A stretch of 64,000 nucleotides of DNA. Origin: JANXQG01 sp963709175 (GTDB lineage: Bacteria; Planctomycetota; Planctomycetia; Pirellulales; Thermoguttaceae). Below, one piece after another: positions 6,819 to 15,039 of this stretch (its first letter is position 1; every line of letters begins with the position of its first letter). Location: the NCBI GenBank assembly GCA_963709175.1, contig CAVPVK010000015.1:1-64000 (forward strand), read 5' to 3'. The position numbers and the translations under genes are program-made. The notes under the pieces were generated by a model. The model searched no databases. It was not told where the DNA came from and saw only the letters and a list, made by a program, of their open reading frames with translations.

Positions 6819-7584
6819 ATGATTATGGCAAACTGTACTTGGGCATCGACGCCACCAACTGGATCTGCTGCATCTGGCATGCCGCAGAGCGGCCACGGCG
6901 TGCTAGAAGCCATCTGCCGACGGATCGAGGCGGTTACGGACTATCTCCAGCCGTCGCACATCGTGGCTTGCTTCGATCGCCGCAGTTTCGCCACGATCTC
7001 TATCCGCCCTACAAGGCCCATCGCAAGCCCAAGCCTGCCGGCCTGCAGGCGGCTCTCGATGAAGCCCCGCAAGCCGTCGCCAGCCTGGCCGTGCCCTGTG
7101 CCGTCGAGGGATTCGAGGCCGACGATTGCCTGGCGACGCTGGCCCGCTATGCCGTGGTCGCCGGCGGCCGCGCCGTGCTGGCGAGTCCCGACAAGGATCT
7201 CAATCAGAGCCTGGTGCCCGAGGCGGTGGTGATCCTGCGGCAGTTCACGCTGGGCGCGGACGGACTGCGGGCGCTGGATTGGTGGAACGCCGCGGGCCTG
7301 GAAAAACACTACGGGCTGAGGCCCTCGCAGTGGGTCGATTTTCAGACCCTGGTGGGAGACAGCACCGACGGCGTGCCCGGCTGCCGGGATGGGGCGAGAA
7401 GACGACCCTGCCGGCGATGCAGGCCAAGGGATCGATCGAGGCGATGATGGCCGACGTCTGGGCGCTGAAAATATCGAAAAAGCAGCAGGCGGCCCTGCTG
7501 GGCTTCAAGAATCAAGTCGGCCTCATGCGCCGCCTGGTGACCCTCCGCAATGACGTGGAAGAGGTCTGGGACGCTTTGCGTTAG
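6819..7584 (+). CDS. 5'-3' exonuclease / flap endonuclease (frameshifted)
   Basis: Belongs to the T5 D15 / Pol I N-terminal exonuclease fold, which removes RNA primers and 5' flaps during replication. Visible motifs in order: LYLGIDATNW (first metal Asp), HIVACFDR, HDLYPPYKAHRKPK (helical arch), VEGFEADDCLATLARYA, LASPDKDLNQSL, and LVGDSTDGVPG followed by the helix-hairpin-helix GWGEKT. These lie in three frames, with shifts near 6830, 6885, 6975 and 7375. The C-terminal end is normal (LRNDVEEVWDALR). About 250 aa if repaired, the usual phage length. Confidence 0.8.
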
Positions 7585-7595
7585 AACGAATTTTT

Positions 7596-7733
7596 ATGGA
7601 AGCAGTCACGTCCAAAGCAACGCATGCGAAGCACCGATTCGAAGCGGTGAAAGCGTTGCCCCGCGCGGTCTTTGCCCGCCGAGGGGACGTGGTCAGTGGC
7701 GCGGTCGCTAATACTGCGGCGGCGAGCGCGTAG
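7596..7733 (+). CDS. small hypothetical protein, 45 aa
   Basis: ATG 12 bp after the exonuclease stop, product MEAVTSKATHAKHRFEAVKA and a further 25 residues ending AAASA. It ends 1 bp before a strong terminator, so it is the last gene of that transcript. No Shine-Dalgarno is evident; translation may be coupled. Low complexity, function unknown. Confidence 0.35.
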   Translation: MEAVTSKATHAKHRFEAVKALPRAVFARRGDVVSGAVANTAAASA

Positions 7734-7734
7734 A

Positions 7735-7773
7735 GGCGTCCGGGCGGTGCCGCCCGTCCGGACGCCGTTTTTT
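7735..7773 (+). terminator. strong intrinsic terminator
   Basis: GGCGTCCGG (7735-7743) pairs with CCGGACGCC (7758-7766), and a nested GCGG/CCGC stem fills the loop. GTTTTTT follows. It closes the integrase-to-exonuclease group. Confidence 0.85.
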
Positions 7774-7793
7774 GAGCGAAGGAACGCAGCAGC

Positions 7794-8584
7794 ATGGTTC
7801 GAGACCGCATCGACGAGTTTTATGCCGACCCCCGCTACGCCAAGCTGGGCACCGCCCGGATTGCCTTTGAGCGGCTCTGGCACGAAGGGGCCAGGACCGA
7901 ACAGGCCCGGCTCATGTCCCGCATCCAGGCGGCCGCGATCGCCGAGCCGCACTTGCCGAGGCCGTCCAGCGGCTGATACAATTTGAGCAAGGGGGCCCTG
8001 TCCCCCTCAATAGCGACTTCGCTGCCCTGGTTACGGCGCGAGTGATCAGCCGCTCACAGGCCGATCTGCTCATCCGCCTAATCGACGGCCGCACGCGGTA
8101 TCTCGTCAACGAGATCCGGATTACCGAATCCTGGCTGGCGGCCCGCTGCGGCAGCCTCCAGTCTAGGACCGCCTGGGGCTGGATCAACAGCCTGATTGAG
8201 CACAAGCTCATCGACGTCATCGATCGTAACCGCGGGGCCGGGACCTACGACCTTCGCATCCACGACCCGACGCCCGAGCGTGCCGACGAGCCCGATCCCA
8301 GCCCCCAGCGGCCCCTGCCGTTCCCCGTCGAGCAGGACTTGCAATCGACGGGGGACGGCGGGACCATTTCTCGCTCGCAGGAACCGCGCAGGTTGTCGCG
8401 GGAAACCTGCGCCCCTGGTCCGGCTGCGCAGATCTCCGCACGGAAACCTCCGCCTGCCAACGCGGCAAATGCCGACGGCGGTTGCCTATCTTTCCACGAC
8501 GCTTCCCGCAGCCCCCCAGATTCCCAAAGCGGCGCTTTTGCCGCGCAGGTTTCGCGCGCGCAGATCTGCGCATTCCCCCAATGA
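7794..8584 (+). CDS. winged-helix replication-type protein (frameshifted)
   Basis: N-terminal MVRDRIDEFYADPRYAKLGT is in one frame to about 7945. The continuation AALAEAVQRLIQFEQGGPVP leads in another frame into ISRSQADLLIRLIDGRTRYL and a winged HTH (ITESWLAARCGSLQSRTAWG, then WINSLIEHKLIDVI). The last 100 residues are Pro/Ser-rich and possibly disordered. The arrangement resembles phage replication initiators (lambda O or DnaD-like) that pair an N-terminal winged helix with a linker; that is inference. It overlaps the next gene by ATGA. Confidence 0.5.
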
Positions 8585-9084
8585 TATCAATGAAGAACAA
8601 AGAAGTATTTCCTCAAAGCATCAAAGAGGAACTTCTTTGGAGTCTTTGGGCTCTTTGGATTCATTGGGGGCCGGCACGCGAACCTCCGCCGGAGCCGATC
8701 CCGGTCGCCGCGGCCGTCGCCGAGATGCTGCAGGACGCGACCCGGCAATTTCTGGCATGCCAGGATCCCAAGCAACGCCGCGAACACGTCCGCAAGCGGA
8801 TCAACCAGGCCGCGGGACTGCCGGCCGATCGCGACTGGTGGGTGGCCGGCAAGACGGCCGACCTGGTGCTCCAGGACCGCATCGAGCTGAGTTGGCTGGA
8901 AAAGCAACTGGCCAATCTCGCCCGCCGCCGCTGGCTGCCTCCGGGCGACGCCAACCACGTCGGCAAACCGGAGGCCTGGCTGCAACGGGTCGTCGCCAAG
9001 TTCTGCGACAAACGCGGCCTGCCGTTCCACAAAGGCGATTGCGAAGGGCAGACGGAACCCGCCGCGCAGGAGGCGCGGTATTGA
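8581..9084 (+). CDS. hypothetical protein, 167 aa
   Basis: ATG overlaps the previous stop; a second ATG three codons later is also possible. Trp/Leu-rich N-terminus (ELLWSLWALWIHWG), then a helical region (AAAVAEMLQDATRQFLACQD) and a basic region (LANLARRRWLPPGDAN). It lies between the winged-helix protein and the 548-residue protein, so a replication accessory role is possible. No recognised motif. Confidence 0.5.
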   Translation: MISMKNKEVFPQSIKEELLWSLWALWIHWGPAREPPPEPIPVAAAVAEMLQDATRQFLACQDPKQRREHVRKRINQAAGLPADRDWWVAGKTADLVLQDRIELSWLEKQLANLARRRWLPPGDANHVGKPEAWLQRVVAKFCDKRGLPFHKGDCEGQTEPAAQEARY

Positions 9085-9143
9085 CCGTCCCGCGGCAGGC
9101 GCAGGGATGCGGCCGCCGCGGGCAAAAGGAGGTTTTCACGACC

Positions 9144-10790
9144 GTGCTCACCAAGGCGAAAAAACCCAAGGCCATGAACTGGTCGCGGGCCAAGGAAGTC
9201 AGGATCCCGATCCCCCGGACCGGGACGAAGTTCAGGCAATATCCCGACATGCCGGCGAGGCCCTGCGAGGTGACCGCCTCGTTCCAGTTCGTGCCGCAGG
9301 GCGAAGGCTGGCAGTGGCGGATCAAGCTCGATGCGCCGATGTTCAAAACCGATGACCCGGATCCCACCGGCAAAGGCGGCCCGCCGCATCCAAAAGCCAA
9401 CAGCCAAGAGAACGCGATCCGGCGGGCACTGGCTGAAATCCTGCGACTACTGCGATCCGAAGTGGAGATCCGCCGCCACCACAAGCAAGTCGAGGTCGCC
9501 TCGGCCTGCGCCCAGGCCGTCTGGCACGTGGAGCAATTTTTGGAGTCCTACGACCGCAAGGGAATTTTCCTTACCAAGCCCATCGATCCAGCCGGCAAGA
9601 AACCGCACATCCTGCAGTTCAAGCTCAGCAAGATTTGGGGCCTGCACCTGGCCGGCACGATCACGCTTTCCATCCCGGACCGGGTCTGGCTCGGCAATTT
9701 CATCCAGGGCGGGTTGCGGCTTGAAACTCACAGCGAGATCCAGAGGGCAATAGCGATCGCCCAAAGCCATGCGATTGTGAAGCTGTCCCGCGCCGCGGAG
9801 CCGAAGACTAAAAACCCGAAGCCCTCCACGGCCATCGCGGTCGTCACGCCGATCGAGGTCAGCAGCCAGGCGGTGGAAGTCATCGTGCCGAAAGCCAGCG
9901 CCACCGAACGCAAAAAGGCCCTTCGCGACTATCACAACGCGCAGGGGACGCTGCAGCGCGGATGGCAGAGCCTGGGCGAGGCGGCGATCCGCGTCCAGGA
10001 AACTGGGGCCTGGGCAGATGAGGGCAAACAGAGTTTTGAGGACTGGATCGTCGCAGAGCGCGGACATTCGGTTGTTCGCCAGGCGATGCTTGCCGTCCGG
10101 CAGAAACGCCGCTTTCTCCCTATCGCACAGCGCTACGGCCTGCCGATCGACCCTGACGTCGAAGACCATTTTCGACCCCTTCCGGCCGCCATCAACGGTG
10201 AGCCCATCACAGACTCGGACATGGAAACAATTGCCGAAGAAACCAAAAAGCTGCTCAAGGGTGGCGTGCCTCTCACCGGCAAGGTGCTTCGCGAAGCCGT
10301 AAAATTGGTGAAGATGGATGGCGAAGAACTCGCGGAATACAAGCGGCAGAAACGCCATGAAAAGGCTGCCGCAGCCAAAGTGAGTCACCAGGCACCCCCG
10401 GCGGAATCGCCGATGGCGGATCCGCTGCAGATCGCCGAATTGCACCGCGGCGTTTTGGAACGGGCCGATCTGAATGCCAAGACCCGCGCCGCCTGGCCCT
10501 CGCTGGTGAAGCCGGACACGCTGGCGGCGATCGCTTCGCATGAATTCTGGTGGAAAATCTTGAGCCAAGATCCCTTGGAAGGGCTTTCCTCGATCGTCTA
10601 TCGGCTGCAAGCCCTGCGGCTGGGCCAAAGGGACGGCGAATTTAGCAGGGATCTGGCCGCGCGACTCCGTTCGTTGGCGGCGGAGATCATGGGACCGGAA
10701 CGCTCGCACGAATCCCGCGAACACTCGCGGGATGAATTCGACGCCCTGCATGCCAAAATCGAATCCCTGAAGGGAGGCAAGGCCAAATGA
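9144..10790 (+). CDS. large hypothetical protein, 548 aa
   Basis: GTG start 10 bp after a strong AAAAGGAGG. N-terminal 200 residues are beta-rich (CEVTASFQFVPQGEGWQWRI). The middle (about 260-400) is helical, with ERKKALRDYHNAQGTLQRGW and QSFEDWIVAERGHSVVRQAM. The C-terminal third is Lys/Glu-rich. The intact frame of more than 1.6 kb among many broken genes suggests good sequence here. I recognise no catalytic motif. Position suggests a replication or recombination protein. It overlaps the next ATG by 4 bp. Confidence 0.6.
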   Translation: MLTKAKKPKAMNWSRAKEVRIPIPRTGTKFRQYPDMPARPCEVTASFQFVPQGEGWQWRIKLDAPMFKTDDPDPTGKGGPPHPKANSQENAIRRALAEILRLLRSEVEIRRHHKQVEVASACAQAVWHVEQFLESYDRKGIFLTKPIDPAGKKPHILQFKLSKIWGLHLAGTITLSIPDRVWLGNFIQGGLRLETHSEIQRAIAIAQSHAIVKLSRAAEPKTKNPKPSTAIAVVTPIEVSSQAVEVIVPKASATERKKALRDYHNAQGTLQRGWQSLGEAAIRVQETGAWADEGKQSFEDWIVAERGHSVVRQAMLAVRQKRRFLPIAQRYGLPIDPDVEDHFRPLPAAINGEPITDSDMETIAEETKKLLKGGVPLTGKVLREAVKLVKMDGEELAEYKRQKRHEKAAAAKVSHQAPPAESPMADPLQIAELHRGVLERADLNAKTRAAWPSLVKPDTLAAIASHEFWWKILSQDPLEGLSSIVYRLQALRLGQRDGEFSRDLAARLRSLAAEIMGPERSHESREHSRDEFDALHAKIESLKGGKAK

Positions 10791-11062
10791 CGGCAGCCAC
10801 GCTCAAGGAATGGCCGCGGCAGAGCCTGGTCATCGTCTGCGCAGCACCAGGCGAGTTTTGCCCCGAACAGATCGAAGGCGTCGCCGTCGCTCGCCGCTGC
10901 TTCGATTGCGGCGGCTACGTGCTGGTCGATTCCTGCAGCATCGACCAGGCCCTCGACATGCCGGAGCGGCGGGAGCGGCCGGTGAGCTTCCTCTGCACCG
11001 CCTGCGCGATGGGATACGATCGCCGCAGCATCGACATCCTTCGCGACCGGAGGCCGCGATGA
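10787..11062 (+). CDS. zinc-ribbon protein, 91 aa
   Basis: ATGA overlap with the preceding gene. Two Cys pairs, CFDC (about residue 38) and CTAC (about residue 70), are spaced as a treble-clef or Zn ribbon, with a beta-rich connection (GGYVLVDSCSIDQALDM). The tail is Arg-rich (YDRRSIDILRDRRPR), which suggests nucleic acid binding. Exact family unknown. Confidence 0.55.
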   Translation: MTAATLKEWPRQSLVIVCAAPGEFCPEQIEGVAVARRCFDCGGYVLVDSCSIDQALDMPERRERPVSFLCTACAMGYDRRSIDILRDRRPR

Positions 11063-11093
11063 CTCACCAAGGCTTTTGAAGAAAGGACTTTTT

Positions 11094-11357
11094 ATGGACA
11101 TTCCAAGTGAACTGTTAATCGACACCGTTACTGCCTCCATGCGGATTTTTTTGCCTTATCAGCAAAGAGTGATCGCCGAGCGGCGCGAAGTCAAAGACCG
11201 CCTGACGAAGCTGCATGCGTTCATTTGCAGCGAAGCGTGCATGGATTTGGCGGCAGAGGAAAGAGACCGTCTCGCCAGACAGGCTGCCATCATGGGTCTC
11301 TACGCGGATGTTCTTTCGGAACGGATCTACGCCTTTCTCCCAAAATGTGACCCCTGA
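11094..11357 (+). CDS. conserved small phage protein, 87 aa
   Basis: ATG 8 bp after AAAGGA. Helical protein with PYQQRVIAERREVKDRLTKL, HAFICSE, ERDRLARQAAIMGLYADVLS and ERIYAF. This pattern (Q-R-V-x-x-E-x-x-E-L-x-x-R-L-x-K-L ... F ... R-L-x-x-Q-x-x-x-M-x-x-Y-x-x-x-L-x-x-R-I) recurs in small proteins of many tailed phages whose role is unknown. It ends 3 bp before the adenine methylase. Confidence 0.6.
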   Translation: MDIPSELLIDTVTASMRIFLPYQQRVIAERREVKDRLTKLHAFICSEACMDLAAEERDRLARQAAIMGLYADVLSERIYAFLPKCDP

Positions 11358-11360
11358 ATC

Positions 11361-12236
11361 ATGAAGTACCCCGGCGGCAAGAATCACGGCAGCAGTTATC
11401 CGCGGATCATCAACCAGATCCCGCCGCATGAGCTGTACATCGAGCCCTTCGCCGGATCCGCGGCCATCCGCCGGATGATGCGGCCGTGTCGGCAATCGAT
11501 CCTTGTGGACCTTGACCCGGGCGCACTCGGCAGACTTGCCGAGTTGGTACCACCAGGAACTGAATTGCTGAAGGCGAATGGGCTGGATTGGCTGATGTAC
11601 GACCGCCTCTGCCTTGAGAAGAACATGCCTCCCACGGTCGTCTACTGCGATCCTCCCTACCTCGCCTCGTCTTGTGCCAGCCGGCTGCGTTACAAGCACG
11701 TGCTAAGCGACGGGGACCATACACGGCTCCTCTGCCGATTGAAGCAGCTTCGCTGCTACGTGCTGATCAGCGGCTATTGGTCGGGCCTCTATGCGAACCT
11801 GCTCAACGATTGGCGACTGATCCACTGGCCCCAGATCACGCGCGGGGGGACCTGGGCGGAAGAATGCCTGTGGATGAATTTCCCCCAGCCGGTCGAGCTG
11901 CATGATTACCGGTACTTGGGTGAGGGCTTTCGCGAGCGGCAAGACATCCGCCGGATGCAACAGCGTTGGAGCCGCAAGCTGGCCGCCATGACCACGCTCA
12001 AACGCCAGGCGCTGCTCTCGGTATTGGCCGATCTAAAAGGACCTGGTCCCATCGGCAGCAATGCCGCGGAGATATCTGCGGACCAGGGAACATCGGCAGC
12101 AATGCCGCGGAGGACCCAGGCGGGAACGCCGAAAGCCGGTCGACCAGCGGCGGAACTGCCGATACAGGCCTCCAGCGGCGGAACTGCCGAGGCCGGCCGA
12201 GCTAGGCGAAAAAGCCGAGGGAGTACTCGAGCCTAG
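11361..12236 (+). CDS. D12-class DNA adenine N6-methyltransferase
   Basis: Starts MKYPGGK, the D12/Dam-family signature, followed by YIEPFAGSAAI (motif I, SAM binding) and VVYCDPPYLA (motif IV DPPY, catalysis). About 220 residues form the catalytic domain. It lacks the long target-recognition insert of Dam, as in many phage D12 enzymes. From about residue 222 the sequence becomes low-complexity, built from short palindromes at DNA level (GGCAG/GCCGC), and is probably an acquired tail. There is no partner endonuclease, so it is an orphan methylase, perhaps used to evade host restriction. Target unknown; GATC is common for the family. Confidence 0.85.
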   Translation: MKYPGGKNHGSSYPRIINQIPPHELYIEPFAGSAAIRRMMRPCRQSILVDLDPGALGRLAELVPPGTELLKANGLDWLMYDRLCLEKNMPPTVVYCDPPYLASSCASRLRYKHVLSDGDHTRLLCRLKQLRCYVLISGYWSGLYANLLNDWRLIHWPQITRGGTWAEECLWMNFPQPVELHDYRYLGEGFRERQDIRRMQQRWSRKLAAMTTLKRQALLSVLADLKGPGPIGSNAAEISADQGTSAAMPRRTQAGTPKAGRPAAELPIQASSGGTAEAGRARRKSRGSTRA

Positions 12237-12310
12237 GCAATTCTGCCGAGTGCCGCGGCTAGCGGCAGAAACGCCGATGATGGCCATCACCACGCGGCAG
12301 GAATGCCGCA
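12045..12310. repeat. cluster of short GCAG/GCCG palindromes
   Basis: Repeated words such as CGGCAGCAATGCCGCGG, GGCGGAACTGCCGA (twice) and GCGGCAGGAATGCCGC, each able to form a small hairpin. It begins inside the adenine methylase tail and runs to the cytosine methylase start. Same style as the other seed-word expansions in the window but with a different seed. Confidence 0.6.
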
Positions 12311-12323
12311 GCGACGTCACAGC

Positions 12324-13262
12324 ATGGAAATCGTTATCTCCCTATTTCCCGGACTCGATCTCTTCGGTACCGCCTTCACCGAGAATGGCTTTACCGTCTT
12401 CCGCGGCCCCGATCCTCTCTACAATTCCCGGATCGAAGATTTCCATGTTCCGCCTGGTTGCGTCACAGGCATCATCGCCGGGCCGCCATGCCAGGACTTT
12501 TCCCTGGCCCGCCGCTGCCCGCCCTCGGGCTACGGCCTGAAAATGTTGGGGGAGCTGCTGCACGTCATCGATGAGTCACGGCCGGAGTGGGTGCTGATCG
12601 AGAACGTGCCGCAGGTCCCGGACATCTTGCACCCCGCGTATTCGCACCAGCGCTTGGACATCACGGATTGTGAATGCGGGGGGACGCAGTTGCGGCGGAG
12701 GCACATCCAATTCCTCTCCACGTGCGGTCACGTGATTCGCCCCCAGCGCCAGCGCCGCCGGCATCGTCACGCGGCAATCCTTACGGCGGCCACATCAGCT
12801 CAGTCACACACGTTTGCCGAAATCTGCCGCCGCCAAGGGTTTTCCGAGCCCGTCACGCTGCCGGGCTGGAGCCGGGAGGCCAAGATCCGCGCGGTTGGCA
12901 ACGGCGTTCCCCTGTCAATCGGCCGGGTTTTGGCGATCGCAGTGTCACAGCGATCCTCTCCGGACCGACACGATTGCATTTGCGGCTGCGGCCGTCGGGT
13001 CACGCCGCCGGCGATGCAGGCCGGGGCCGCCTGCCGCAAACGCATGGAGCGGCGGCGAAAGTTCACCGCCGCAAAAATGGCCTGGTCAGTCACACTGGGA
13101 AAAGCCGAATATACGCCGCTGCTCATGATTGCCACGGAGGGCACGCGAGAAGGACCTGTCACGCACGTAGTCACGACCGCGTCACGCGGAAACGCCGCAG
13201 CGTCGTCACGCCAGCAAGATTCCCCGGGCCCGACACGCGGCCAGGACCTGTCACGCACGTAA
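12324..13262 (+). CDS. DNA (cytosine-5)-methyltransferase
   Basis: Motif order of a C5 methylase: SLFPGLDLFGTAF (motif I), GIIAGPPCQDFSLARR (motif IV, catalytic Cys in PPCQ), VLIENVPQVPD (motif VI ENV), GGTQLRRRHIQFLS (motif VIII QRR), then VGNGVPLSIGRVLAIA (motif X GNGVP). The region between VIII and X, which carries target specificity, is short. After about residue 210 a Cys cluster (CICGCG) and an Arg-rich tail follow, and the last 35 residues are encoded by a 92-bp tandem repeat. It is an orphan phage methylase beside the adenine methylase. The start at 12324 (MEIVISLFPG) is preferred to one seven codons upstream. Confidence 0.85.
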   Translation: MEIVISLFPGLDLFGTAFTENGFTVFRGPDPLYNSRIEDFHVPPGCVTGIIAGPPCQDFSLARRCPPSGYGLKMLGELLHVIDESRPEWVLIENVPQVPDILHPAYSHQRLDITDCECGGTQLRRRHIQFLSTCGHVIRPQRQRRRHRHAAILTAATSAQSHTFAEICRRQGFSEPVTLPGWSREAKIRAVGNGVPLSIGRVLAIAVSQRSSPDRHDCICGCGRRVTPPAMQAGAACRKRMERRRKFTAAKMAWSVTLGKAEYTPLLMIATEGTREGPVTHVVTTASRGNAAASSRQQDSPGPTRGQDLSRT

Positions 13263-13426
13263 GCCACGGCCGCGTCACGCGGAAACGCCGCAGCGTCGTC
13301 ACGCCAGCAAGATTCCCGGGCCCGACACGCGGCCAGGACCTGTCACGCACGTAAGCCACGACCGCGTCACGCGGAAACGCCGCAGCGTCGTCACGCCAGC
13401 AAGATTTCCCCGGGCCGGCACGCCAG
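13151..13426. repeat. three tandem copies of a 92-bp unit rich in GTCAC
   Basis: Units begin AGGACCTGTCACGCACGTA at 13151, 13243 and 13335. Each contains several TCACG words and GCGGAAACGCCGCAGC. The first unit encodes the end of the cytosine methylase; the others follow its stop. Small differences (an extra C, GGCC for GACC) show they are diverging. Confidence 0.85.
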
Positions 13427-13429
13427 AGG

Positions 13430-13492
13430 GTGGACAGTGGACAGTGGACGGTGGACAGAATCACGAATCACTGTGCACCGTCCACTGTCCCA
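13430..13492. repeat. GTGGAC-type intergenic hairpin repeat, copy 6
   Basis: GTGGACAGTGGACAGTGGAC and one more unit, loop AGAATCACGAATCA, right arm CTGTGCACCGTCCACTGTCC. It is attached directly to the 92-bp tandem repeats and lies between convergent genes. Confidence 0.75.
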
Positions 13493-13557
13493 CTGTGCGT
13501 CCGAATGACTTGTTCCGATTCGGAACAACGGCTTCCAAGCGGCTGTAAGCCAATGAG

Positions 13558-14307
13558 TTAGGCGACCTGTGAATCCGTGGGCCGCATCGCCGCCAGGCGT
13601 TCCTGGATGATGTTGAGGGCCTGCAAGAGGTCCTCTTGGCTCCGCCAGGTCCTGAGCTGCTTGAAGAGCTTTGCCGCGGCGCCAGCGCGGCCGTGGATCT
13701 TGGGGTTGCTCTTCGCCGGCCGGATCCGCTCGACCTCGGCCCTCACCGCGGCCGCCGACATCCGCGTGCGGACCATGCGGGCCCACAGCGCCCGGGCCGG
13801 CCGCTCGCACTGCCGACGGAACTGGTACTCGCCTGTCGCCACGCTGAACGCCACGAGTCGCCGCAATTGCTTGATCGCATCGAATACCAGAGATTGGGCA
13901 TCGTCCCAACCCAGCGTCCAGCAGACAAAATAGGCGGCCAGGAAGCCGTCCAGGCGGGCGGCGGCGGACAGGTAGTGCTCGCGGACCATGTCGGCCCGCA
14001 ATTCCTTGAGGGCTTCCAGGCGATCGGGCTGGGTGGCAGCCCAGAGGTGGGCATAGCGACCGATCCACAGGGGGCGGAGGTCGGCGCGGCGGACCTCCTC
14101 GAGTACTCGCTCCTTGGTGATCTGCTTTTCGGAGGCGGCAACCTCCTTGAGCTTCACCTTGCCCGTGCTGCCGGCCAGGCGGGTGACTTCGTAATTGACC
14201 TGGGCGCCGATCGTAGCGAATTGGGCAGGCTCCGAGAGTGGAGCGGAAAAGGCCCCCGCTTTGGCGGGAACATGCATAGAAGCAACGATCTGGGCATCAC
14301 TGGCCAT
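13558..14307 (-). CDS. hypothetical protein, 249 aa (minus strand)
   Basis: The only clear minus-strand gene in the left half. ATG at 14307 chosen because TGGAG lies 9 bases upstream. Helical protein with VTRLAGSTGKVKLKEVAASE, then LDGFLAAYFVCWTLGWDDAQ and a basic C-terminal domain (ALWARMVRTRMSAAAVRAEV). Probably regulatory or structural; no family recognised. A 16-bp inverted repeat lies in its upstream region. Opposite orientation suggests its own promoter or a late acquired gene. Confidence 0.6.
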   Translation of the reverse strand: MASDAQIVASMHVPAKAGAFSAPLSEPAQFATIGAQVNYEVTRLAGSTGKVKLKEVAASEKQITKERVLEEVRRADLRPLWIGRYAHLWAATQPDRLEALKELRADMVREHYLSAAARLDGFLAAYFVCWTLGWDDAQSLVFDAIKQLRRLVAFSVATGEYQFRRQCERPARALWARMVRTRMSAAAVRAEVERIRPAKSNPKIHGRAGAAAKLFKQLRTWRSQEDLLQALNIIQERLAAMRPTDSQVA

Positions 14308-14327
14308 CCGATGCACTCCACATCAGC

Positions 14328-14402
14328 CGCCGCCGGCGCTTTCCCGGAAGGATTGGACCAGAGGAGAGGGTCCTATGCATCGGTGCGAAAGCGCCGGCGG
14401 CG
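14328..14402. promoter_or_regulatory. 16-bp perfect inverted repeat upstream of the minus-strand gene
   Basis: CGCCGCCGGCGCTTTC (14328-14343) and GAAAGCGCCGGCGGCG (14387-14402) are exact reverse complements with a 43-base loop. It lies in the 5' leader of the minus-strand gene and could form an RNA stem or bind a regulator. Confidence 0.55.
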
Positions 14403-14425
14403 ACCGCCGGGTTGTTTTGGAGCGG

Positions 14426-14464
14426 AAAAAAGGTCATGAAAGAAGCCGTAACTTTCATGACCTT
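14426..14464 (-). terminator. intrinsic terminator on the minus strand
   Basis: On the minus strand AAGGTCATGAAAG pairs perfectly with CTTTCATGACCTT around 9 bases and is followed by a run of Ts (the AAAAAA at 14426-14431 on the + strand). It would stop minus transcripts coming from the right, so it insulates the minus-strand gene at 13558-14307. No clear minus gene lies to the right, so the transcript it serves is unknown. Confidence 0.65.
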
Positions 14465-14638
14465 GCGTTCACCAAACGCTCCCCGCGTTGCATTTCGGCA
14501 TCGTGCGTCTAGAAACTGTGCAGCCGCCGCCCAAATTCCACGCAGAGGGTTTGCACGTTGCGAAACGGCAACCTAGAGTTTTCCCGTAGGGCAAATTGAG
14601 CCGCCCCCGTAATCGCTTCAACCCTAGGAATTGTTTCC
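14465..14638. other. intergenic stretch without gene
   Basis: About 175 bp with no coding pattern and no strong secondary structure. It may contain the promoter for the genes from 14639 onward, but I see no confident -35/-10 pair. Confidence 0.3.
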
Positions 14639-14873
14639 ATGCTCACAAAAATCTTGATCGTCCAGCCCGTCGCCAGCTTCGACGTCGACACGCCGGACTG
14701 CCAGGAAGGCAAGCCCGCCTGCGCGGCCAGCTCGAGCGCGTCCCCCGTCGGCGCCAACGGTGCGATCATCGCCGCCCTCGCCGAGGCCCTGACCAAGCTG
14801 GCCCGTCGTCCTGGAATTGCTGGCGGCCTTCGGCGTGACGCCGACCACGCCCGCCGATCCCGCCACGACCTGA
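14639..14873 (+). CDS. hypothetical protein, about 77 aa (frameshifted)
   Basis: Starts MLTKILIVQPVASFDVDTPD. An Ala-rich helix (GANGAIIAALAEALTKLA) is followed, after a shift near 14806, by VVLELLAAFGVTPTTPADPA and a stop. The joined product looks like a normal small acidic protein. No family recognised. Confidence 0.4.
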
Positions 14874-14980
14874 ACCGCGGTTTAGCGCCGGTGGCTCATC
14901 CGCCGGCCGATTGTCCCCGCCCCCTGTTGTCTCGGAGAAGCCGCAGTTAAAGGCGTCCGGCCAGGGGGCACAAACGGAAG

Positions 14981-15026
14981 TCAGAGGTCAAGAGATCAGA
15001 GGTCGAACTCTGACCTCCGACCTCTG
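14981..15026. repeat. AGAGGTC-type intergenic hairpin
   Basis: TCAGAGGTCAAGAGATCAGA and GGTCG on the left fold onto CTCTGACCTCCGACCTCTG on the right. It is a second, distinct intergenic hairpin family with the same design as the GTGGAC family (repeated seed, short loop, reverse complement). Confidence 0.7.
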
Positions 15027-15039
15027 GCCTTTATAGCCC

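Noticed and set aside
7794..8584. Calling the winged-helix protein DnaA, DnaD or lambda O
   Set aside because: Only the general winged-helix pattern is visible; no family signature could be confirmed.
13391..14068. Alternative minus-strand ORFs over the 92-bp repeats and the 249-aa gene
   Set aside because: They are shadows of the minus-strand gene and of the repeats; the chosen frame has the better start site and residue pattern.
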